Part shown: in pieces, positions 7,548 through 13,432 of the stretch | Position numbering within the stretch: the first letter of the stretch is position 1 | Layout of the letters: the number at the start of each line of letters is the position of its first letter | From: PUPG01 sp964463915 | GTDB taxonomy: Bacteria; Bacteroidota; Bacteroidia; Bacteroidales; UBA7960 | Reading direction: 5' to 3' | Assembly (NCBI GenBank): GCA_964463915.1 | Contig: CAYXEH010000050.1 | Span: 1 to 18,280, forward strand | Length of the DNA stretch: 18,280 bases | Notes under the pieces: generated by a model | What the model was told of the DNA's origin: nothing | The model's database searches: none | The model's input: the letters and a program-made list of their open reading frames with translations, nothing else | Program-made: the position numbers and the translations under genes

Positions 7548-8885
7548 CTATTTCAGCAGCAAGCGCTGAAGAAAGCCGCTGCCTTGTTTTACCAGGATCT
7601 GTTTGCGGTCAGGACCTGTGGAAATGACATCCACCGGTACGTTCACATAATCTTCAATAAATTTCACATAATCAAGCAAAGCCTGCGGCAACTCTTCAAA
7701 GGATTCAAATCCTTCAATGGAGGTTTCCCATCCCTTCATCTCCTTGAAGACGGGGGAAAACCCGTCCGGATCATAATCAAGAGGAAGCACCTCAGACACC
7801 TGGTCACCCGATTGATAACCAGTGCATACCCGGATGCGCGGCAAATTATTCATTACGTCAACCTTGGTCATGATCAGGCGGGTCACCCCGTTGATCATCA
7901 CGGCATACTTCAGTGCAGGCAAGTCAAGCCAGCCACAACGCCTCGGACGACCTGTGGTTGAACCATACTCCTGCCCTTCATCCCGCAGCTGATCCCCGTA
8001 ATTGTCAAATAATTCGGTAGGGAATGGTCCGCTTCCGACCCGGGTGCAGTAAGCCTTAAAAATCCCGAATACCTCGCCAATCCTGGAGGGTGCCAGGCCA
8101 AGTCCGGTACAGGCACCGGCCGCAATGGTACTGGAGGAGGTTACAAAAGGATAGGATCCAAAATCAATATCCAGCAAAGTGCCCTGGGCTCCTTCTGCAA
8201 GCACCCGGGCCCCGCTGTCGAGGGTCTGGTTCACAAAGCGCTCACTTTGAACCTGTGGCAATTCCAGCAGGCGGCTAAGTCCCTCAAACCAGGCCCTCTC
8301 ATAATCATCAAAAGAATGGCCGTCAAGTTTCAGGTCCCCGCTGTCAAAACCCAGGCTCTCAGCCAGGCGGAAATGGGTAGTCTTCAGGTCAGTGTATCGT
8401 TGGGCATAGTCATCCGAAGCGGCATCCACAAGACGCAATCCGGTACGTGCGACTTTATCCGTATATGCAGGACCGATCCCCTTCAATGTGCTGCCGATCT
8501 TCAGCTCGCCTTTGAGTGATTCGTAAGCTGCATCAAGCATCCGGTGCGACGGAAGAATAAGATGTGCCTTCTTGCATAGGTAAAGAGACTCTTTCAGTTC
8601 ATCCATGGTGGAACCAAGCTGATCAATCTCCTTGCTGAAGATGAAAGGATCAATCACCACTCCGCTGCCAACCACATTCAGACAACCCCGGTGAAAAATA
8701 CCAGAGGGGATGGTATGCAGAATATATTTATTTCCTCCGAATGAGAGGGTGTGACCTGCATTGGGTCCTCCCTGAAAACGCGCCACCATTTTATAATGCG
8801 GGGTGAGCACATCCACGATCTTCCCCTTGCCTTCGTCACCCCATTGCAGGCCGAGTAACACATCGGCTTTGTTCTTTTGTTCCAT
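7548..8885 (-). CDS. purA: Adenylosuccinate synthase
   Basis: This 445-residue enzyme condenses IMP and aspartate with GTP to adenylosuccinate, the first committed step to AMP. The GTP/IMP loop GLQWGDEGKGK is at residues 12-22, with catalytic Asp17 and Lys20, and GPNAGHTL supplies catalytic His45. IGPAYTDKVARTGLR (IMP binding), the GSTTGRPRRCGWLDLPALKYA segment and the C-terminal STGPDR base-recognition motif are present. It is slightly longer than E. coli PurA (432). It follows the Fur-family gene with 71 bp between, and it has its own promoter element overlapping that gene's 3' end. (p)ppGpp is known to inhibit PurA in some bacteria, which gives the nearby rel gene functional interest. The ATG at 8885 is a clean start. 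Confidence 0.97.
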   Translation of the reverse strand: MEQKNKADVLLGLQWGDEGKGKIVDVLTPHYKMVARFQGGPNAGHTLSFGGNKYILHTIPSGIFHRGCLNVVGSGVVIDPFIFSKEIDQLGSTMDELKESLYLCKKAHLILPSHRMLDAAYESLKGELKIGSTLKGIGPAYTDKVARTGLRLVDAASDDYAQRYTDLKTTHFRLAESLGFDSGDLKLDGHSFDDYERAWFEGLSRLLELPQVQSERFVNQTLDSGARVLAEGAQGTLLDIDFGSYPFVTSSSTIAAGACTGLGLAPSRIGEVFGIFKAYCTRVGSGPFPTELFDNYGDQLRDEGQEYGSTTGRPRRCGWLDLPALKYAVMINGVTRLIMTKVDVMNNLPRIRVCTGYQSGDQVSEVLPLDYDPDGFSPVFKEMKGWETSIEGFESFEELPQALLDYVKFIEDYVNVPVDVISTGPDRKQILVKQGSGFLQRLLLK

Positions 8886-8917
8886 GATATACAGTTGTTA
8901 TACCTTTAATGTCCGAT

Positions 8918-8948
8918 CAAAAGTACTGCATTTTGTCTAGCAACACAA
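8918..8948 (-). promoter_or_regulatory. purA promoter
   Basis: Read on the minus strand, TACTTTTG (8925-8918) is an exact TAnnTTTG -7 element and TTG (8948-8946) lies 20 bp upstream as a -33 element. Transcription would start near 8912, leaving a leader of about 27 nt before the purA ATG. The element lies in the gap just after the fur-family stop codon, so purA can be expressed apart from that gene. Confidence 0.5.
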
Positions 8949-8956
8949 GAAGAATG

Positions 8957-9457
8957 TTACTCATCATGGGCTTCGGCTTCATCAATGCAGTCCTCACAAT
9001 AGCCGTAAAAGGCAAAAGAACGGTGGGTTACTTTGAAATTCATTGACTTTTCCACAGAGTCTTTGATCTCTTGCAGACGGGGATCGCAAAATTCATAAAC
9101 CTTTCCGCAATTGGAGCAGATAAGGTGGTCGTGCTGACTATATTTGAAGGACTTCTCAAACTGGGCCACATTTTTACCAAACTGGTGTTTCACCACCAGT
9201 TTACACTTCAGCAATAATTCAATGGTATTGTAAAGGGTGGCACGGCTGACCCGGTATTTGTTGTTTTTCATTTTGATGTACAACGACTCCACATCAAAAT
9301 GACCATCAGTCAGGTAAATCTCCCGCAAAATGGTAAAACGCTCCGGGGTTTTCCGGTGACCATGGGACTCAAGATAAGAGGAGAAAATACACTTGACCTT
9401 CTCAAATATTTCCTGATCACTCTGAGTATTATCCTGATCACTTTGGGTTTTTGCCAT
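8957..9457 (-). CDS. Fur-family metalloregulator (Fur/PerR/Zur type not resolved)
   Basis: This 166-residue regulator has an N-terminal winged helix (RKTPERFTILREIY, then YRVSRATLYNTIELLLKCKLV) and a C-terminal metal-binding dimerisation domain. HDHLICSNCGKVYEFCD supplies the His-x-His pair and the first structural Zn CxxC; YGYCEDC near the end supplies the second. By alignment in my head with B. subtilis PerR, the position of PerR Asp104 is Glu here (KVYE), which is more like Fur than PerR. An in-frame ATG at 9553 would add 32 residues encoded by a repeated hairpin element, so I chose the ATG at 9457, which is preceded by AAAGAA. It sits between rel and purA on one strand. Iron, peroxide or zinc sensing cannot be told apart from sequence alone. 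Confidence 0.9.
   Translation of the reverse strand: MAKTQSDQDNTQSDQEIFEKVKCIFSSYLESHGHRKTPERFTILREIYLTDGHFDVESLYIKMKNNKYRVSRATLYNTIELLLKCKLVVKHQFGKNVAQFEKSFKYSQHDHLICSNCGKVYEFCDPRLQEIKDSVEKSMNFKVTHRSFAFYGYCEDCIDEAEAHDE
9411..9442 (-). repeat. 21-bp microduplication in the fur-family N-terminus
   Basis: TCCTGATCACT occurs at 9411-9421 and again at 9432-9442, a 21-bp period. It encodes the duplicated peptide TQSDQ-DN-TQSDQ just after the start codon. The reading frame is kept. It is probably a harmless slippage duplication in a disordered tail. Confidence 0.7.
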
Positions 9458-9482
9458 TTCTTTACGCTTTGATTTCAGCTGT

Positions 9483-9588
9483 ATCCCATCCATACCGCAT
9501 GAACCCATCGCCGGAAAGCGATGAAGCAACGCAGGGAGGACGAGGCATTCCATTGATACCGCACGAACTCATCCCCGGTTAAGGGATG
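9483..9588 (-). repeat. Two copies of a hairpin-bearing repeat (REP-like) in the fur-family leader
   Basis: Copy B (9483-9523) and copy A (9547-9588) are direct repeats sharing about three quarters of their bases, including ATACCGCAYGAAC and CCGG. Each ends in a perfect 6-bp inverted repeat: CATCGC/GCGATG at 9506-9523 and CATCCC/GGGATG at 9570-9588. The stems differ by a G/C swap that is compensated on the other arm, so pairing is kept. If transcription starts at the predicted promoter near 9600, both hairpins lie in the mRNA leader, each followed by GTTCRTGCGGTAT. The form resembles interspersed REP-type elements; a cis-acting RNA is the alternative. Confidence 0.7.
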
Positions 9589-9597
9589 TAAAGATAG

Positions 9598-9605
9598 CAA
9601 AAATA
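9598..9605 (-). promoter_or_regulatory. Predicted -7 element for the fur-family gene
   Basis: TATTTTTG on the minus strand is an exact TAnnTTTG match in the 194-bp gap between rel and the Fur-family gene. No good -33 TTG lies at the right distance. Transcription from here would give a leader of about 135 nt that contains the duplicated hairpins. A near match, TATCTTTA, lies slightly downstream and may be an alternative. Confidence 0.4.
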
Positions 9606-9651
9606 ACAATTATTTGAAATCTTTATAAATAATTATGCGGACAGCTGTAAA

Positions 9652-11904
9652 TCAACTATTTGCCTCGGCTTCCAATTTGCCGATCCGGGAAACTTTCTGG
9701 ATACCCTTGATTTTCCTCAGCTTCCTGATGAGATTATTCAGGTGCTTGGTATCATTGATGTAAAGCATCACAACCCCTTCAAAAACTCCATCCTGGGTAT
9801 CAAAATGAATATTCCTGATATTGATATTGTACTCACTGGAGATGGTGTTGGTCAGGTTTTGCAGCAACCCCACTTCATCAATCCCCTTTACCCTGATGCC
9901 TGAGAGAAAGGCAATCGATTTATGGGTCATCCACTTGGCTTTCACCACCCTGTAAGCATACTTGGCCATGAGTTGCTGGGCATTGGGGCAGTCGTTGCGA
10001 TGGATCTTGATCCCCTCGTTGACGGTCACAAAACCAAACACATCGTCACCCGGGATCGGATTACAGCAAGGCGCCAGCGAATAGGTCAGTTTTTCAAGGC
10101 TGTCACCGATCAGCAGGGTGTCGGGCTTGTCCTTGAGCTGCTGACGGATCGGGTCCTGGGCCTCCTCTTTCCCGGGCTGACTTTCTTTGGTCCTGGAAAA
10201 AGGATTCTTAAAGTAACTGAGAATGCCGCGGCTTTCCTGCTCAGTGGCGTAAGCCTTCAGGTCTTTCTGGCTGATTTTGCCGGTAGCCACCTGGTAATAA
10301 AGATCCATGGGGGAAGGAAGCCTGAAATAGTCCACCAGTTTCTGGATATTTTCCTGATGGTTGTCGATCTTCAGCTGCTTCAGTTTCCGGTCGAGGATCT
10401 CTTTTCCTTCCTCGGCCTGTAATTTCCGCTGCTCCTTAAGCGCTGATTTGATCTTTCCCTTGGCCCGGGCTGTGGTTACATAATTGAGCCAGTCGGGCTT
10501 GGGTTTTTGTTTTTTCGATGTGATGATCTCCACCTGGTCACCACTTTTCAGCTCATGACTCAACGGGGCAAGTTTGTGGTTCACTTTGGCCCCAAGGCAG
10601 TTATCACCTACCTGTGTATGAATGCTGTATGCAAAATCAAGGGCGGTGGAACCTTTCGGAAGCGTCCGCAACTCCCCTTTCGGGGTAAACACAATAATCT
10701 CATCCGAAAAGAGATTCAGCTTAAAATCCTCGATAAAATCAAGGGCATCTGCATCGGCACTTTTCAGGATTTCCCGTATGCGGCGCAACCACTTATCAAT
10801 CCCACTCTCACCCGTTTTGGATTCTTTATACTTCCAGTGGGCAGCATACCCCTTTTCGGCCACCTCGTCCATTCGTTCGGTGCGGATCTGCACCTCTACC
10901 CAACGACCCGATCTGCTCATCACCGTGGTATGAAGTGACTCATACCCATTGGCTTTAGGCGTGGAAATCCAGTCACGCAAACGGTCGGGATTGGGCTTAT
11001 AAATATCAGTCACGATGGAATAAACTTTCCAGCAGTCTGCCTTTTCCCGCTCTCTGGGGCTGTTCAGCACAATCCGGATGGCGAAAATATCATAGACCTC
11101 CTCAAAAGGGATCTCTTTTTTTTGCATCTTTCCCCAGATGGAACTGATGGATTTCAGGCGGGCCAGGATGGTGAAATCCATATCTTCTTTCTGCAGGGCC
11201 CTGCGAATAGGCTGGGTAAAGGTGTTAATGAAACGGGTCCTTTCTTCCTTGGTTTCTGCCAGCTTCTGCATAATGGAGCGGTAGGCTTCCGGCTCGGTGT
11301 ATTTCATGGCCAGATCTTCCAGTTCACTCTTGATGGCATGAAAACCCAGCCTGTGTGCCAGCGGGGCAAAGAGATAAAGGGTTTCGTTGGCAACCTTCAG
11401 CTGCTTTTTGGGAGGCAGTGAGTCCAGTGTGCGCATATTGTGCAGGCGGTCTGCAAGCTTGATCAGTATAACCCGCACATCGTCCGACAGGGTCAGCAGC
11501 ATCTTGCGGAAATTTTCCGCCTGCACCGAAGAGGTCTGGTCAAAGATATCTGAGATCTTGGTCAGCCCGTCAATGATGCGGGCCACCTCCTCATCGAAGT
11601 ATTCGGTAATATCTTCCAGGGTATAATCTGTATCCTCCACCACATCGTGCAGCAGGGAACAGACCACACTGGTGGCCCCAAGCCCGATCTCTTCAACGCA
11701 GATGCGGGCCACAGACATGGGATGATAAATGTAAGGCTCACCGCTTTTCCTCCGGTGCTCACGGTGAGCATGCATGGCAAAATCAAACGCCTTACGGATA
11801 CGCTTCCTGTCTTCCTTGCTCATAGTCGGCCGGCAGACAGACAGGAGTCCTCGGTAGTTTTTCAGAATCTCCGAACGTTCCTTCTCGGGTGAAATTTTAT
11901 CCAT
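9652..11904 (-). CDS. rel: Bifunctional (p)ppGpp synthetase/hydrolase of the RelA/SpoT family
   Basis: This 750-residue long RSH enzyme makes (p)ppGpp from ATP and GDP/GTP and also hydrolyses it. The HD hydrolase domain (about 40-200) keeps HDVVED (His86, Asp87, Glu90, Asp91), so hydrolysis is likely active. The synthetase domain (about 235-390) has RLKSISSIWGKM, YDIFAIRIV, GYESLHTTVM and EVQIRTERMDEVAEKGYAAHWKYK. The charge-switch motif near residue 307 reads RLRD, the basic RxKD-like form of bifunctional enzymes rather than the EXDD of synthetase-only RelA. TGS (about 398-460) and a C-terminal ACT domain (about 675-750) follow. An ATG at 11979 would add 25 residues overlapping the -7 element and the glyA terminator, so I chose 11904 (MDKISPEKERSE). 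No other RSH gene is in the window. Confidence 0.96.
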   Translation of the reverse strand: MDKISPEKERSEILKNYRGLLSVCRPTMSKEDRKRIRKAFDFAMHAHREHRRKSGEPYIYHPMSVARICVEEIGLGATSVVCSLLHDVVEDTDYTLEDITEYFDEEVARIIDGLTKISDIFDQTSSVQAENFRKMLLTLSDDVRVILIKLADRLHNMRTLDSLPPKKQLKVANETLYLFAPLAHRLGFHAIKSELEDLAMKYTEPEAYRSIMQKLAETKEERTRFINTFTQPIRRALQKEDMDFTILARLKSISSIWGKMQKKEIPFEEVYDIFAIRIVLNSPREREKADCWKVYSIVTDIYKPNPDRLRDWISTPKANGYESLHTTVMSRSGRWVEVQIRTERMDEVAEKGYAAHWKYKESKTGESGIDKWLRRIREILKSADADALDFIEDFKLNLFSDEIIVFTPKGELRTLPKGSTALDFAYSIHTQVGDNCLGAKVNHKLAPLSHELKSGDQVEIITSKKQKPKPDWLNYVTTARAKGKIKSALKEQRKLQAEEGKEILDRKLKQLKIDNHQENIQKLVDYFRLPSPMDLYYQVATGKISQKDLKAYATEQESRGILSYFKNPFSRTKESQPGKEEAQDPIRQQLKDKPDTLLIGDSLEKLTYSLAPCCNPIPGDDVFGFVTVNEGIKIHRNDCPNAQQLMAKYAYRVVKAKWMTHKSIAFLSGIRVKGIDEVGLLQNLTNTISSEYNINIRNIHFDTQDGVFEGVVMLYINDTKHLNNLIRKLRKIKGIQKVSRIGKLEAEANS

Positions 11905-11932
11905 ATTGCGATCTTTCCCTCTTTTACTACTA

Positions 11933-11940
11933 CAAAGATA
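11933..11940 (-). promoter_or_regulatory. Predicted -7 element of the rel promoter
   Basis: TATCTTTG on the minus strand is an exact TAnnTTTG match, 29 bp upstream of the rel ATG. The usual -33 position is occupied by the GC-rich arm of the glyA terminator hairpin and no TTG is seen there. The 5' end of rel mRNA would lie near 11927, giving a leader of about 23 nt. Confidence 0.45.
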
Positions 11941-11950
11941 AAGGGAAAAT

Positions 11951-11985
11951 TGGTAAGTCGGGGCTAATGCCCCGACCACTTACCA
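11951..11985 (-). terminator. Hairpin terminator between glyA and rel
   Basis: GTCGGGGC (11957-11964) and GCCCCGAC (11969-11976) form a perfect 8-bp stem with a TAAT loop. TGGTAA (11951-11956) and TTACCA (11980-11985) extend it by 6 bp across a 3-nt bulge. On the minus strand it is followed by ATTTTCCCTTT, an imperfect U-rich tail, and the hairpin begins at the glyA stop codon. It is best read as the glyA intrinsic terminator. The near-perfect outer arms also recall a small palindromic repeat element. Confidence 0.65.
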
Positions 11986-13260
11986 GGCAAACAACGGAAA
12001 GTCTTTCATCAGGGCATTCACCTTCTTGCGAACCCCTGCAATCACTTCCTGATCGTCGATATTGGCGATCACCTCATCAATCAAATCAACGATCTGCAAC
12101 ACATGTTCCTCTTTAAGTCCCCGCGTGGTCACTGCAGATGTCCCGACACGGATCCCTGAGGTTTTGAACGGTGAACGGCTATCGAACGGCACCATGTTCT
12201 TGTTGATGGTAATATCGGCTTCCACCAAAGTGTTTTCCACTTGTTTACCGGTGATTTCCGGGAACTTCGAACGCAGATCGATCAGCATCAGGTGGTTGTC
12301 CGTGCCACCTGAGGTCACATGATATCCCTTGTCTACAAAAGCCTTCGCCATGACCCGGGCATTCTTCATCACCTGCTCGCAATATGTTTTATAGGAAGGA
12401 TCAAGGGCCTCACCAAAAGCTACGGCTTTGGCAGCGATTATATGTTCCAGCGGACCTCCCTGCGTGCCCGGGAAAACGGCACTGTCCAACATGGCCGACA
12501 TCATTTTCACCTTGCCCTTGGGCGTGGTAACACCCCACGGATTTTCAAAATCCTTGCCAATGAGAATCATTCCGCCACGGGGGCCACGGAGGGTCTTGTG
12601 GGTGGTAGTGGTCACCACATGGCAATGTGGCAAAGGATCGTTGAGCAATTTGGCAGCGATCAGACCGGCAGGGTGGGCAATGTCAGCCATCAGGATGGCT
12701 CCCACCTTATCAGCAATCCCGCGCATACGGGCATAATCCCACTCACGGGGATAGGCCGATGCACCGGCAATGATGAGTTTGGGTTTTTCCTCCAGGGCCA
12801 CCCGCTCCATTACATCATAATCGATGGTAGCGGTTTCTTCATTCACTGTATAAGCCACAGGGCGGTAAAGGATACCGGAAAGGTTCACCGGGGCCCCATG
12901 TGAAAGGTGGCCACCGTGACTGAGATCCAGCCCCATGAAAGTGTCACCGGGATTCAGGCAGGCCAGGAAAACAGCCGCGTTGGCCTGCGCCCCGCTATGG
13001 GGTTGCACATTGGCCCATTCGGCGCCGAAAAGCTCTTTGGCCCGGTCGATGGCAAGTTGTTCGGTCTGATCCACGATCTGACAACCGCCATAATAGCGGC
13101 GTCCGGGATAGCCTTCCGCGTATTTGTTGGTCAACACACTTCCCACGGCTTCCATCACCTGGTCACTGACAAAGTTTTCAGAGGCAATCAGTTCAACACC
13201 ATGAAGCTGACGCTCTTTTTCCTGCTGAATCAAATCAAATATTTTATTGTCTCTTTGCAT
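11980..13260 (-). CDS. glyA: Serine hydroxymethyltransferase
   Basis: This 426-residue PLP enzyme interconverts serine and glycine while loading tetrahydrofolate with a one-carbon unit, in the cytoplasm. The PLP lysine is Lys222 in VVTTTTHKTLRGPRGGMIL. GVELIASENFVS (21-32), NKYAEGYPGRRYYGG (45-59), NVQPHSGAQANAAVF (84-98) and the MADIAHPAGLIA cofactor-binding segment (191-202) are all intact. Length is normal and no residue is missing. The glycine and one-carbon units it makes feed purine synthesis, which fits loosely with purA further down the strand, but a terminator and a new promoter separate it from rel. The ATG at 13260 gives the expected MQRDNKIFDLIQQEKERQ start. Confidence 0.97.
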   Translation of the reverse strand: MQRDNKIFDLIQQEKERQLHGVELIASENFVSDQVMEAVGSVLTNKYAEGYPGRRYYGGCQIVDQTEQLAIDRAKELFGAEWANVQPHSGAQANAAVFLACLNPGDTFMGLDLSHGGHLSHGAPVNLSGILYRPVAYTVNEETATIDYDVMERVALEEKPKLIIAGASAYPREWDYARMRGIADKVGAILMADIAHPAGLIAAKLLNDPLPHCHVVTTTTHKTLRGPRGGMILIGKDFENPWGVTTPKGKVKMMSAMLDSAVFPGTQGGPLEHIIAAKAVAFGEALDPSYKTYCEQVMKNARVMAKAFVDKGYHVTSGGTDNHLMLIDLRSKFPEITGKQVENTLVEADITINKNMVPFDSRSPFKTSGIRVGTSAVTTRGLKEEHVLQIVDLIDEVIANIDDQEVIAGVRKKVNALMKDFPLFAW

Positions 13261-13308
13261 ATATTCGTTGCTTTAATGTTTTGAGATAGATTGACTTATC
13301 AGAAGGGA

Positions 13309-13340
13309 CAAAAATACATATTTATTTTGCAATCCCCCAA
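13309..13340 (-). promoter_or_regulatory. glyA promoter
   Basis: On the minus strand TATTTTTG (13316-13309) is an exact -7 element and TTG (13340-13338) lies 21 bp upstream. The start of transcription would be near 13303, with a leader of about 40 nt. It is divergent from, and partly interleaved with, the region that drives the S9 peptidase. Confidence 0.5.
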
Positions 13341-13362
13341 TCCTGTTTAATTGTAAAAATGG

Positions 13363-13383
13363 TATTTTTGAAGGCGATATCGC
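13363..13383 (+). promoter_or_regulatory. S9 peptidase -7 element and start-site palindrome
   Basis: TATTTTTG at 13363-13370 is an exact TAnnTTTG match. No good TTG lies 19-21 bp upstream (only TGTTT near 13344). The perfect 10-bp palindrome GCGATATCGC at 13374-13383 covers the expected transcription start near 13377, where a bound repressor would block initiation. The leader would be about 55 nt. Confidence 0.4.
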
Positions 13384-13432
13384 AACATTCAGAATATGTG
13401 AGGATACGCTATTTTTAAAAAAACACTGACCT

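Noticed and set aside
7383..7961. Open + frame of 192 codons with LQVSGG repeats
   Set aside because: The N-terminal part is the intergenic repeat array and the rest is antisense to purA. The frame is open only because the repeat period is a multiple of three. I list the DNA repeat instead.
9458..9553. N-terminal extension of the fur-family protein (ATG 9553)
   Set aside because: The 32 extra residues are encoded by the repeated hairpin element and do not resemble a Fur N-terminus. The ATG at 9457 gives a normal-length protein.
11905..11979. Rel start at 11979
   Set aside because: The extra 25 residues overlap the -7 element and the glyA terminator hairpin and are not conserved-looking; the ATG at 11904 is preferred.
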